Part shown: positions 11,429 to 22,186 of the stretch, piece by piece | Position numbering within the stretch: the first letter of the stretch is position 1 | Layout of the letters: each line of letters begins with the position of its first letter | Source: Drechmeria coniospora | Lineage: Eukaryota > Ascomycota > Sordariomycetes > Hypocreales > Ophiocordycipitaceae | DNA length: 64,000 nt | Direction: 5' to 3' | Assembly (NCBI RefSeq): GCF_001625195.1 | Contig: NC_054389.1 | Span: 9,048,520-9,112,519, forward strand | The notes under the pieces: model-generated | Told to the model about the DNA's origin: nothing | Databases searched by the model: none | The model's input: only the letters and a program-made list of their open reading frames with translations | Program-made: the position numbers and the translations under genes

Positions 11429-12974
11429 ACTCGTAAATATCGAAGATGTTGAAGTTCGAAGCTCGATTTACCTTTGGGGGGGGGGGGGAGATCAGGACGG
11501 ACCGCGAGCGTTTTCCGGTCCCCTTCAAGGGCAAGGACTGATCTGAAGGCGCTCCTTGGGCGGTCGACCGGCAGAGCGAGCCTCCCGAGTCGGTGGACAA
11601 GCATGCATCCTGCCAACAAGCATGGTTTGCACAAGGATGGCATGCAACGGACAGCTCACCGGTGCCACCACCACGACCGTGCTTGGGTGTCCTGGGCCTA
11701 CTTACCCCGCACAGATTTATCTCACGCACAAGCAATAAGCGGGTACTCGTAAATGCAGTCGTAAGACGTTGGTCGGTCGAGTCGGGCAGTGGCCGAGGAG
11801 CGTGGGTGCGTGACAGACGACATCCATCACATTAACGGTCAAGGGTGACTTACCGGGCCGTTTACGTTGCTCACGCTGACTCCGGAAGATCTCGACAATG
11901 TGGGTGTGGATACGTGAGAATGCATGGTGCATGGAAGGAGAATGAAGCACAGAGTACTCCGTACTTGCGTAAAGTTTTGGGGGGGGGGGGGGGGGGGGGG
12001 GTCGTCAAAGTGTTGACAGCCGACTGGCGGTGCGTATCATGCTGGACGGGAGGAAGGGCCAGCCATCCGAACATACGATCGCAGTGCTGAGCCCCCGAGC
12101 GGCGGCTTGTGTTTGTCGATTTTATACTGTGCGAAGCATACTCCGTACGTACACTGTACATGATTCCTCCGTCCTTGTCAAGTCGTTCGTACCAGTACAT
12201 GCTACCAACCAAACTCGGCGCTGTAGGTACATATGTGCGTGTGCCTGCCTGAGGGCCGAGAGGTAGTGATAACAAGTACTTACCACAGTATCATATCTCC
12301 TGTAGAGGTTATTAGTAGGTATCGCTCTTCTCAATAGGTGTGTGAGACGGAGAGGGGACGCAACTGCCGGCAACCCAAGCAAATCATGTGGGATGGCTTG
12401 ATATCCGGATATCCGGCGGTACTGCGCATTACCGTGTATATTCCAGTATTGTTACCTCATACCTGGTAAGTACCGGTACTTGAGACGCTTTAACCCCCAA
12501 TACCTGTTCCAGCTGTCTCGATTCTGTTCCGTCAAGGTATTGCCTGCAACCACAGTCCACGGCGAATGAGGCTCTCGAATCATGAACACGAATCACAGTT
12601 CAGCTTTCGCCGCAGCGAATCCAACAACTGGACAGGATCCCATTCTCCTCGAGTCTGCCGGCAATTTTGTCGGCCATTTACCCGCCCCCCTCTGCCTATC
12701 TGGCGATGGATTAGATGCCCGTCGGTTCGCGCGTGGACTTGTTCCATTGGCCATCACAGGAAGAGGCTGGCGGTTTGCCATATTGGGATCAGTGCATCGG
12801 CCGTGACCCAAGACGACACGTCTTCTGTATTGGCGGCAGACGCGAGCATGTCCTTTTGACCAGTATCACCAAAGGTCTATTTGGTAACGTAGCATTTCCT
12901 CTGCAGCATCGACCATGACTTCCTGATGGGCAGCGGCGGACAGGCAAGCTAGATGGGTTATCATTTATCATATC
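11429..12974. promoter_or_regulatory. Divergent promoter region between the FAD oxidase and the diterpene cyclase
   Basis: This 1.55-kb gap separates the start codons of two divergently transcribed cluster genes, so both promoters must lie here. It contains two long poly-G runs (11476-11488 and 11979-12001) and a few TACTCCGTAC words (11955, 12140). No clear pathway-specific operator could be identified by eye. Open frames in the gap (for example 12566-12859) do not resemble known proteins. Confidence 0.55.
11979..12001 (+). repeat. 23-base poly-G run in the divergent promoter
   Basis: This is an uninterrupted run of G, the longest homopolymer in the window. A shorter run of 13 G lies at 11476-11488. 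Exact length may be unreliable in the assembly. Confidence 0.8.
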
Positions 12975-15900
12975 ATGTTCGACTCACCGTTGGCAACGCC
13001 CGCTCCGCTCAGCCAGCAAGCAAGTTTCTTGGAGAGCGACGCTATGGATGAGAGAGCAAGAGACGTCGTCGCCCGTCTGGCGGCATCACTGGATACGCCC
13101 TACCTCGGCTCCAGCTCCATGACCCCCTGCGTCTACGATACCGCCTGGGTGTCGATGGTATCCAAGCCCGAGACCCACGATGGTGTGACGACCTCGCACT
13201 GGCTTTTCCCAGAATGCTTCCAATCCGTCTTGGGCAGCCAGTCGCCAGATGGCGCGTTTGGCTTCTCCCGTGGAGCTGGTGCCCCGATCGACGGCATCCT
13301 GGACACAATGGCAGCTCTGCTGTCCCTCTTAAAGCATCACAAGAGCCCTGATGTCAAGGGTATCCTGGCAGTTCCGCCGCCAGATCTGCCGCGGAGAATT
13401 GAAAAAGCTCGCGAGTATCTGAATGACGCGTTGCAGAGATGGGACGTCCGATCGACCATCCACGTCGGTTTCGAGGTCCTCGTGCCCACCTTGCTGCGCA
13501 TGCTCGAGGAGGAGGGCGTCAATTTCCGCTTCCCCGGACGCCGAGCTCTCATGACCCTGAACAGACGCAGGGTTGGCAGGGGTTTAGGCAGCAGGCGTGC
13601 CATGCTCGACGCGCACCAAAAGACAACGCTCCTCCATTCACTGGAGGGTTTTGTGGGCATCCTCGACTTCGGAAACATCTCTCATGGCCTCACCAAAGGC
13701 TCCATGATGGGTTCACCCGCCTCCACTGCCGCCTACCTGATGATCGCACCCCGTTGGAGCAAGGAAGCGGAAGACTACTTGCGCTTCGTTGTGACTGCCA
13801 GCAAGGGAGCCATCCCTTCTGCCTTCCCCATCAGCGTCTTCGAAGCGTCTTGGGTTGGTGGTTTGTGCCTCCTGCACCACGATGAATCCTCTGTTAACTG
13901 GCTCCAAGGTTCTCTCAACTCTGCTCGCTTCTGGCTTTACACCCGAAGAGCTCGGTGCAGCCAATGTGAGGACGTTGGCAGACTATCTTCAAGCTCGGCT
14001 AGAGGAAAACAACGGAGTGACAGGCTTTGGTCAGCTCCCCCATTCTTTGCTACCGCCGCTCGTCCGTTCAATGTCTCGCCACTAACTGAGCACGAATATA
14101 GCCCCTGAAATACTCGCCGATGCTGATGATACCGCCAAGTCCATCTACTCTCTCCGCCTTCTCAACCGTCCTGCTAGCTGCGACGCCATGCTCAAGGTTT
14201 TCGAGGCCCCTGCAAGTTTCAATACCTATAGCATTGAGACACGTCCCTCCTTGAGTGCCAATTGCAACGTACTTATCGCCCTCCTAGCGTGCAACCCACC
14301 ATCACGTCACATCTCTCAGATAGCCAAAGCGCTCAAATTTCTCAGTGACTCGTGGTACGAGGGCAGACAAGGTGACAAATGGGTAGACGCATTCTTGACT
14401 CTACCTCCCACGTATGTCGCAGAGGCTGATGGGCCTGCAGAACGTCGAACCCCAATACTCCATGATGCTTCTCGTCAATGCCATGTCTCGTGTCGTGAGA
14501 TTATGGGACGACGGCGCTCTGAACGACCTCCCCCCTGAACTCCTCACGAACCGACTTCCTCTCGTTACGTTGCAGATTCTTGTCCGAACCCTGAGCATAC
14601 AATCTCCCAACGGCTCCTGGAAAGGCTCTGTAGAGATTACAGCATACGCCCTCCTAACCCTCAAGGCCCTAATTGGCCTGCCTTGGGTGAGCATGCTGGG
14701 GGGCTTCAAGGTCAACGAGAGCATCGACCTTGGAACCGTGTTTCTCCTCGCCAATCAGGAAAGATGGAGAAGGCCGGAGATGATTTGGGTAGAGAAGGTG
14801 ACGTATGGATCCAGCATTCTCTGCGAGGCGTATTGCACCGCTGCTCTCAAGGCAAAGCCCCCTTCAACGAACTGTGGCGACAAAGCGTCGGCTCTTTGCA
14901 AGATCCCAGCCGAGAAACTTGATCGCTTTGCCCACTTCTTCTCAAGCCTACCCGTTTTTAGCCGCGAGCCTTCATGGAGGCTTCGGGCGTCACTTGCTGA
15001 AGGCTTCATGCTAGGCTCGGCCCTGCGGCGGGCCATGCTCGAACTCGACGTCTTCCCATTGCCGCAGGGCAGGTACCTCGAATACATACCCTGTACCTGG
15101 ACGATGTGCAACAATGCAGGTGGTTTTGGTCTCTCCACGCAGACCATGGTGGATATGATGGTCATATCGACACTCAACTTCCAGATTGACAAGTGGCTCG
15201 AGGAAGCCACGGCGGACGACCGCCTCGAAGGAGATTTTTCAGCCCTCAGAACAGTCATCAAACACGTGTTCGATGAGGTTGAGAACCGTCCCAACGATGA
15301 TTCTTCACTGGATGGTCACCAACGGAAACGTCGGCAGTGTTCGAATGGCAACTGCCAACCAGTCATGAACCGAAAGACAGCCTTGCTCTGTGAGACGCAG
15401 GACACGCTCTCCCATTTCGTACAATGCGTGCTGTCCATGACGCCGGCTACACTGCCCGTCTCCCTACGCCGTCGTGTACTGCATGAACTGTCAACGTTCG
15501 TGTTTGCTCACGTAGCGCATGGAGAAGACAACGCTCGGCTCTCCAAGACCAGCGAGCCGCCACGAAAATGGCCCGTCGTCACGAACGCGAGGGGCACATA
15601 CTTTGATTGGGTGCGGACCACGTCGGCCGACGACACCAGCTGCCCGTACTCTTTTGAGTTTTTCCGCTGCCTCGTGTCGTCTTCGATCTGCGCCGGCACC
15701 GACTGCTTTCCGGGAATGCGCGCCCAGTATCTAGGCCAGGCTGCCTCGCGGCATCTAGCCACCATGTGTCGCCAGTACAACGACTATGGCTCCATGGCAC
15801 GCGACCTTGAGGAGCACAACCTCAACAGCGTCAATTTTGCCGAGTTCTACGACGACGAAGAGGAAGGGTCCGAAGGCGATGAGTCGGCCGAAAAGGCCGG

Positions 15901-16084
15901 CCGAAGGTTGCTGGAGCTAGCAGACTACGAGCGCGAGTGCTTGAGCCTCACCCTGAAGAGGCTTCGACCCGAAATCACGCCATCGGCCTGGAAGGCGTGG
16001 AACGTTTTTGTCGACGTGACGGATCTCTATGGTCAAATCTACGTGGTGAGAGACATCAACTCTGATGGCGTAGTTGCAAGCTAG
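12975..16084 (+). CDS. Bifunctional diterpene cyclase (copalyl diphosphate/ent-kaurene synthase type)
   Basis: A 974-residue fused class II/class I terpene cyclase acting on geranylgeranyl diphosphate, matching the usual fungal CPS/KS length. Exons are 12975-13853, 13909-14029, 14102-14382 and 14441-16084; all splice joins keep frame. The N-terminal half shows VYDTAWVSMV, WLFPECF, HGLTKGSMMGSPASTAAYL and the class II catalytic DxDD as ADADDTAK at residues 340-343. The C-terminal half shows IPCTWTMCNN, then IDKWLEE at residues 677-681 in place of the usual fungal DExxE, and the second metal site as NDYGSMARD at 874-882. The ending FVDVTDLYGQIYVV is typical of the family. Class II chemistry looks intact; the K at the second position of the first class I motif is unusual. 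The product could be ent-kaurene or another labdane-derived diterpene and cannot be read from sequence. It anchors the cluster and is divergent from the FAD oxidase. Confidence 0.94.
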
Positions 16085-16124
16085 CTACTGGACACTGCGG
16101 GCTGTATTTCCAGTCCAAGCTTGG

Positions 16125-17102
16125 TCAAGGTCGTATCTGAGATGCATTCGCTGCCAGGAAGCTGTCTACTCGCCTAGGAGAGAGGTGACTGAGCTGTCCA
16201 GCCGCCTCGGCTCCTGGCACTTCGTTCGCCCATCGGTGCGATGCCGGTACGGGGCTTCCCTGCTTCACAGCCTGTTCCACCTCTGCATCCGACTGGTAGT
16301 GCACGCTGACTCGTGTTCCCAACGCCTTGCTCATCTTGTTCGCCAGCTGCTCGATGGTGAGCGCTTCGACGGCGAGGGCCACTTCCGCGCGGTCATACCG
16401 CTCCGGGTCGGCCAAGGCGGCTGCGACAACGAGGCCGACGTCGGCGGCGTCGACCCAAGGGAGCCTCGTCTCGGGCCACCAGGAAACACGCAGGATAGCG
16501 TCGTCGACGAACCCGGGGAATGAGATGGCGCTTCCCGGCATCGTAAGGTTCTGCAAGAAGTGGCCGGGTCGCACAATGGTCCAACGCTCGAAGCCCGCGT
16601 TGCGGACACGCTGCTCGATGGCGTGCTTGTTGAGCCAGTAGCGGCGCATGGGGTAGTCGGGTCCCCAGCCTGGGAAGCTCTCGTGCTGGCCCGTCTTGAT
16701 GGCCGTCGAAAGGAACATGTAGTTGACGCGCAACGAGGCCCGCGCGGCGTCAACAACCTTGGCGCTGCGCTCGACATCGCCTCTCCAGTCGCCCGTCCAC
16801 AGATCCGCATGGAAGACAGCGTCGACGTCTTGCGCCGCGGAATGCAGGGTCTCTGCATCATTCAGGTCACCACCAACGAGATATGCGCCGAGCTGTGCGA
16901 GTTGCTGTGCCTCGGGCGATCGTGTGTCACGTACATAGGCATGTACTCGGTAGCCAGCATCAAGGCAGCGGCAGACGACGCCTCTGCCCTGGTTGCCAGT
17001 TGCACAAGTGACGAGGATTGCCTCGGGCAGGTTCATGTATTTTCCATGGGAAGCAGAAGGGGGGGGATGCGGAAGTGAATGAGGAGAGATCGATTTTGAC
17101 AT
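16125..17102 (-). CDS. NmrA-like NAD(P)-binding protein
   Basis: Single-exon gene for a 325-residue Rossmann-fold protein of the NmrA/atypical short-chain-dehydrogenase type. The N-terminal dinucleotide motif reads VTCATGNQGRG, with Cys where the first Gly of the usual GATGxxG motif would be. It is followed by a typical VRD after beta-2 and GDLND after beta-4. Later features include the segment RNAGFERWTIVRPGHFLQN and a WVDAADVG motif, as in NmrA-type proteins. I start at 17102 (MSKSISPHS); an internal start at KYMNLPEA is possible, while the longer open frame to 17366 has no supporting features. Its 3' end lies only 40 bp from the cyclase's stop, so the two genes are convergent. It could be a reductase or isomerase of the cluster or a redox-sensing regulator; sequence does not decide. 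Confidence 0.85.
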   Translation of the reverse strand: MSKSISPHSLPHPPPSASHGKYMNLPEAILVTCATGNQGRGVVCRCLDAGYRVHAYVRDTRSPEAQQLAQLGAYLVGGDLNDAETLHSAAQDVDAVFHADLWTGDWRGDVERSAKVVDAARASLRVNYMFLSTAIKTGQHESFPGWGPDYPMRRYWLNKHAIEQRVRNAGFERWTIVRPGHFLQNLTMPGSAISFPGFVDDAILRVSWWPETRLPWVDAADVGLVVAAALADPERYDRAEVALAVEALTIEQLANKMSKALGTRVSVHYQSDAEVEQAVKQGSPVPASHRWANEVPGAEAAGQLSHLSPRRVDSFLAANASQIRP

Positions 17103-17915
17103 CAGGTTCAGGGGTAGAACAGGTGAGTGAACTCGGCTGACTTGCGACCAACGTGTGGTTCCATGAGTCGTTACAGGTGCGAAGGGTTCATACTTATGAT
17201 GGTAAACCCATATCGGTCCCTGTTTTGGAGGTGGCGATAGAGCAAGTGCCAGCAAGGTTGAGTTGCGACCAACGAAGGGGGTCTCGATTTGGCCAGGCGC
17301 CTGTTGGGCACCAATGCGTGACACACAACGACTCAAGCCTGCACCTCGCTGCAAGAAGGGCTGCATGATTCCGACACTTCCACGCTGCAGGTTCTCGCAG
17401 TCAATACAAGGGGCTTTCTACCCTGATCCACTGTCAGGTTACCTGCTGATCTTGCGCTTCATCTTTCGATCCCTGTTCACACCAACCAGTGATCAGACCC
17501 CGCAAGCAGGGACTGTTGTCATAGCATGCCGTGACCTCACGCAGTACAATCTCACGTCGAGGCGGCTTGCAGCATTTGCAGAAGAGATATTGCCTCCCTA
17601 AAATGATCAATGCTAGTCCCAAAAAAACTCCAGAAACCCTTGACGGGGTCACCCTTTACCCTTCCACCGTTTTCTGCCCTGATCCCTTTCCTTCCTTTCC
17701 ATCATGCGAGCATGTCCAGAGAAAAGTGCGAAAAAGAAGTGTAGTTGTGCGCCAATCTTCTACCGTGAGGTAAGGTCTTGCGTTGGCCCTTCCCTATGAG
17801 CATCTGTGGCAAACGATTCTGACTCTTGCTCTGATGGAGTCAGGCGTAGCTTGATGTTCAATGCCCGGGGAATGATGCCGACCACCCACCAGGGGAGGTA
17901 GATGCGTGCTCGCGA
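17103..17915. other. Spacer between the NmrA-like gene and the LPMO gene
   Basis: This 813-bp gap holds the NmrA-like promoter on the left and the LPMO 3' region on the right. No gene or repeat was recognised. Confidence 0.5.
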
Positions 17916-18812
17916 TCAGGCTTGGCGGCCTCGCTGCCCGCAGCTGACTCTGCTTCCATTGGGTTGAGAGCCGTAGCCGCCTTGGGGCGTCCGCGACGGC
18001 TGCGGCTGGTTCCCTGCGTTGGGTGAGCTCACGTTGTTTTCGACGCCATTTCCAGGCTGCCGGGCTCCACCTCCGACCGGATACTTGCCGCCGGCGGTGC
18101 CCCCCTCGGAGGGGCAGTTTCCTGTAGGCGGCACGATTTTCTGCGAGTTTTTGGTGACATCCGGGCCAGGCTGAGGGAAGTCGACATCAGACCCCTCCTT
18201 GGTTGTGCAGCCGTTGGCGACGTTGGCGACAAAGATGTTGGGTCGGCTGCTGAAAGGTCCCGACAGGCCGCGGACCTTCTTGATCTTGCTGTCGCCGCCG
18301 CCGCTGACGGTGATGGCGGCGCAGTTCATGTACATCTCGCGGTTGCCGATCTGGTTGAACCAGGTCCAGGCAAAGATCATATCCCCCGAGGGCGTGTCGC
18401 TCGGCAGCGTGAACTGAAAGGACGATTCACCGGTGCCGGGACAGTTGCCGATGAAAGAATGGATCACCTTGAAGGTCTTGCCGCGGTCGAGCGAAATGGC
18501 CGCCTGGCAGCTGCCGCCGCCGTGCGAAGCGCCGCCGGTGATGGTCATGCTGTACGACTTTCCGGGGACCCAGGTGGCGACAGGCTTTCCCTCGGCCGTG
18601 CCAAAGAGCGATTGGTAACCCTTGCAGGGGTAGTTGCCACCGGCGGCGGAGAGGGGCGCCGTCATGTCGTAGTCGGCACTCTTGGAGAACTTGTTGAACT
18701 TGGACCGGAACGGCGGCGGGTCTTTCATCTCCATGTGGCAGCTCGAGACGGATGCCAGGCCGACAAGGGCGGCGGCGAGAGTGGCAAAGGCCTTCATGAT
18801 GTCCGTGTTCAC
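17916..18812 (-). CDS. Secreted AA11-family lytic polysaccharide monooxygenase
   Basis: Copper-dependent oxidase that cleaves polysaccharide chains; family AA11 acts on chitin. The single exon encodes 298 residues. A signal peptide (MKAFATLAAALVGLASVSSC) precedes His26, which would be residue 1 of the mature enzyme (HMEMKDPPPFRSK) and the first copper ligand. The second histidine lies in GGASHGGGSCQ. The axial-tyrosine region is AWTWFNQIGNREMYMNC. Conserved cysteines include PCKGY, GNCPGTG and the NGC of the late loop (NVANGCTTKEGSDVDFPQPGP). After the catalytic domain comes a Gly/Pro/Asn/Gln-rich tail without a recognisable chitin-binding module. Start at 18797 (MKAF) is equally good. A role in fungal wall remodelling or insect/nematode cuticle attack is inference; it is probably not part of diterpenoid chemistry. 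Confidence 0.93.
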   Translation of the reverse strand: MNTDIMKAFATLAAALVGLASVSSCHMEMKDPPPFRSKFNKFSKSADYDMTAPLSAAGGNYPCKGYQSLFGTAEGKPVATWVPGKSYSMTITGGASHGGGSCQAAISLDRGKTFKVIHSFIGNCPGTGESSFQFTLPSDTPSGDMIFAWTWFNQIGNREMYMNCAAITVSGGGDSKIKKVRGLSGPFSSRPNIFVANVANGCTTKEGSDVDFPQPGPDVTKNSQKIVPPTGNCPSEGGTAGGKYPVGGGARQPGNGVENNVSSPNAGNQPQPSRTPQGGYGSQPNGSRVSCGQRGRQA

Positions 18813-19060
18813 TTGTTCAAATCAACGTCTTTTCAGTCGACCAGCTGGCGGATCCGTTTGTTTGGTCACCGTACGATGTGTGATGTGAAAAAGCCGATGC
18901 GGTAACTCAAGGGTGCTGCTTGATGGCGACTGCGTGCAAGTAGCAACGTGATCGTATTGCTGGAAGGAACAATGAAAGGCAAAGGGACCAAGATTCCGCG
19001 TGGCTTGAAGAGTAAAAGGAAGAAGGGCAAAAGAGTCCGTGTTGAGCAGATGGAGGAGGG

Positions 19061-19070
19061 TTTTATATGT
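19061..19070 (-). promoter_or_regulatory. Candidate TATA element of the LPMO gene
   Basis: On the minus strand the bases read ACATATAAAA, about 250 bp upstream of the LPMO start codon and followed by a pyrimidine-rich stretch. The position and form fit a TATA box of a regulated secreted-enzyme gene, but this is by-eye only. Confidence 0.35.
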
Positions 19071-20489
19071 GGTCGAAGCGAAGCGATGGTCCGGTGTGAA
19101 TCTCTCGACCTTGGCGGCTCGAAGGAGGCAAGGCAAGTGAATTCTTGTGCACAAACATGCTTCCTGTGCAGTCACTGTCATTTTTCCCCTTTCGCCTTCG
19201 CCTCGCACTCCTGCTCGATCTCATGTTGTTTCCAACTTGTTCCCCGGCCATGCGGCGCGGTTGCGGCAACAAACAATGGCCAATACGAATTCATCGTGCC
19301 AGTATGTTCCGAACGCACACTGTTTCCCCGTGCGCCCTGGCGCGTGCGTCGCCTCACTGCTGTGAGCTTTCAAGCAAGGGACGACCAGGCATTGGCCCTC
19401 GGGTTCGGGAGGTGACGCATGCTACCTCCCTAGCACCAGATGCGCGTCAGTTCTCCGTACTGAGGGCACCTATTCTTGCACCAGTCCTGCTTGATTCACG
19501 AAGGGGTGGGTGGATGGGTGGCTGGGGGGGAAGGGGGGGGGGGGGGATGGGCCATGGTAACGGCACAATAGGGACAAAGGCATGTGTCCGTGCTTGGCTC
19601 TTCCTTTGTCCGACGTGCAAAAAATATGGCATCGCCGTTTGCCCGTTTGCCCATAGGGTACGGTGCCAATGTCGCTGTCGGTGCCGGTATCGCTGTCGTG
19701 CCGGTGTCCCTTGCGTAGCATCCGCGCCCGCCCAAGAAAGCTTCCAAGCGAAACATCCACCGGCAAGCAAGCAGGCGACGGGCGCCATGCTGGGCGAGCG
19801 CGGGTACGTCGAACAGCTCGCGCGGGACGGGACGCGGGTGACGTCGTCTCCGACTTTGGATTGGATCGGCTCCTCGCTAGAGCATCCTAACCTTCGGACC
19901 AGTGAAAGACGTCCGTCGACGAAGCGAACAAGGGAGAGGCTAGCTCGGCCGACATGATCGCTTGCCGTCGTCACTGGTCATGGCAAGGTGAAACGCCGAC
20001 CGCTCCTCCCTCTCCTGGCTGGTCCTCGTATGCATCCCCTCTCCAAGGAGCGAGTGGAAGGCAACGACCGGGTCGTATCAATGGCATGGCGACGACTGGG
20101 TGCTAACGACTAGACCGTCACGACCGGATGCTGACGGCCGGGTGGTGACGACCATCCAGGATGCCGACGACTGGGGGGCGACGGCCGAACGTCGCGACAG
20201 AATTGGGTCACCGAAGCAAGAATCGTTTGCGCTGCTGCCGTCGACTCCTGGTCTCGCCATCCCGTCAGCCGTGGGTGGCGTCGGCTGACTGCCGATGCTG
20301 ATTGACTGACTGTCGTCGGTGCTTGTGTCGTTGTTGCCCTTGGTTGGCTGGTGTTCCTGGATCCTGGCAAGCAAGCCCCTGCTCGCATCGAGCTGGTTGG
20401 TTGGACAATATTAATAGGTACCATAATAGCACCAGGTACTTGCACTTGGGCATCCGTGAACTATTATCATGGCGTATCAAGCATTACTT

Positions 20490-20745
20490 ACTTACTTTAC
20501 TTACTTACTGTACTCCGTACAGTCACTATTTACGGAGTACCTTGGCACTCTGTTCTCCGTAATACTTATCGGCACTCCGTGCGGAGTAATTACTCCGTTC
20601 TCCGTAATACTTATCGGCACTCCGTAATTACTCCGTTCTCCGTATACTTACAGTACAGTACGTTCCCAGCTACAGACGCACTGTAGTTGTATTATTACTG
20701 CAGCACATACGGAGTACGGAGTACAGTACTCCGTACTTGCGTATC
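20490..20745. repeat. GTAC repeat cluster with an internal tandem repeat
   Basis: TACTCCGTAC-type words fill this block. Within it, a unit beginning GTTCTCCGTAATACTTATC is repeated at 20552 and 20597, and a third partial copy starts at 20636. At 20708-20735 GTACGGAGTAC is followed almost at once by GTACTCCGTAC, which would form a hairpin. Confidence 0.75.
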
Positions 20746-22186
20746 CCAAGGTGCTCCCTGAGGTTCGCCGTACTTGGTGCGAAGCAGGAGGCTATTGATT
20801 GTGGCCACTTGCGTGCATGTACTTGTTATACAGTACTTGCACCTCGCGGAAACACTGCAGCACTGAATGCACCAACTTTATCAGCGGCCTTTCTCTCCTC
20901 CCACCAAGCCCGTATACACCTTCTCCTTCTCGCGAGACCCGTCGGCGACGAGCACCCGACCGCACCGCAGATGAACTCGACTGGCTATCCTCGAGACTCA
21001 CAACCTCGAATGTTCATGCCAGTTTGCAGCTTCCTTTGCCCATCGCACAGTGATGCGTGGGATTGGCAACTTCACCCATCCGTGCTTCGCCAGCGCCATT
21101 GGCGTCTCGTGAAGCACCACCCCGGCAGTGACCAAACTGTCTTCTGCTGCGCAGGCCAGCCGAGGGACGCCCTTCGTCCAGTGCCGGACCACAGCGCCGC
21201 ATCCCTCAACCAGTTGCTGCCATGGCACACAGGCGCCGCCGAGTCAAGTCAAGACCCGTAGCCGTCCTTCTAAGATATCCACTGCATCCTGTGGCTTATT
21301 GATCCGAGTCTACAAAGCTGTCGGCTACCTGCGCGCGCCTATACTGATACCAGCCCGTTACTCGATATCCCCATCGTCAGTCTTGGGCAAACGGATGCCT
21401 CCCCTCGCTCCGCCCTCTGCCACCGGCTTCTCTCATTCATCCGACATCCTCGCTCCCGGATAAACGCCTGTGCCATACACAGCGCTGTCGAGTCTCGGAA
21501 GTTCCTTGACCCCCGCCAACTCGACCCTGTGCAGGACAACCAAGGGGCTTGCACCTGGCCGCCGACGAATCCCCCGCATGCCTTGCTCTCCCGTTGCCCA
21601 CGAGCATCGCGAGGTCTTCGGCACGTCGCGTGTCTGGCGACATCCGTCGTGCTTTCGCCACCAAGGCCTCGACCAAACGGCACCGGAAGAGACCGGCCCG
21701 GGTGTGATTGCTGCGCGCCGCAGCCATGGAGGCTTCCGTGCGCCCCTAGCTGTGACGCCTATCAATGAACCATATGGCAACTTTGTAAAAGGATACGCTA
21801 CATCGGGGCCAGCTGCGTCACGGATAGCCTAAACTGGGGGTGGAAAGCCAGAAATCGTGACCGTCGGCGAAAAAGTCGTTCAACCTCAAACGACGCCAAT
21901 TCTGGCCCATCTTGAAGCCTTCTCCGCCTTGCTTCGAATGAGCCATCTCCGCCTTGCTTCGTTTGGGCCGTCTGCCGTTCGGTCTCGTGATGTCGCCCCC
22001 TTCGCGACGTCGCCCTGCTGCCCGTAGCACTGCGTCTGTAATGCCAAATAATCGTTGCGGCCGTGGCGATGCATCTTCTGCAGCCTGGTTCCCGAGCGTC
22101 GCAAACCAGCAGTCCCGTAACCTCGCACGTCGGCCTCGGAATCCGGTGAGCCACGCATCGACTGCCGGGGCCCAACAGGGATGCCA

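Larger units (their letters stand above)
18813..22186. other. 3.4-kb gap without a supportable gene
   Basis: The left end carries the LPMO promoter. The rest contains a run of 14 G (19533-19546), imperfect GACGAC-CGG-type repeats at about 20060-20180, a GTAC repeat block at 20490-20740, and numerous open frames on both strands with no family resemblance, the longest at 19145-19957. The right end is the 3' side of PBP1. A rapidly evolving or relic gene in 20.9-21.8 kb cannot be excluded. Confidence 0.5.

Noticed and set aside
17103..17366. Upstream extension of the NmrA-like frame to 17366
   Set aside because: The extra 88 residues have no features. The MSKSISPHS start gives the expected distance to the nucleotide-binding motif.
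19145..19957. 270-codon plus-strand frame
   Set aside because: It crosses a poly-G run and G-rich tracts, its translation is low complexity (Gly, Arg, Cys) and it has no recognisable domain. Equal-length frames exist on the other strand.
20900..21830. Possible relic gene in overlapping 100-170-codon frames
   Set aside because: Frames exist on both strands at similar length, as expected for GC-rich non-coding DNA, and no conserved motif was seen.
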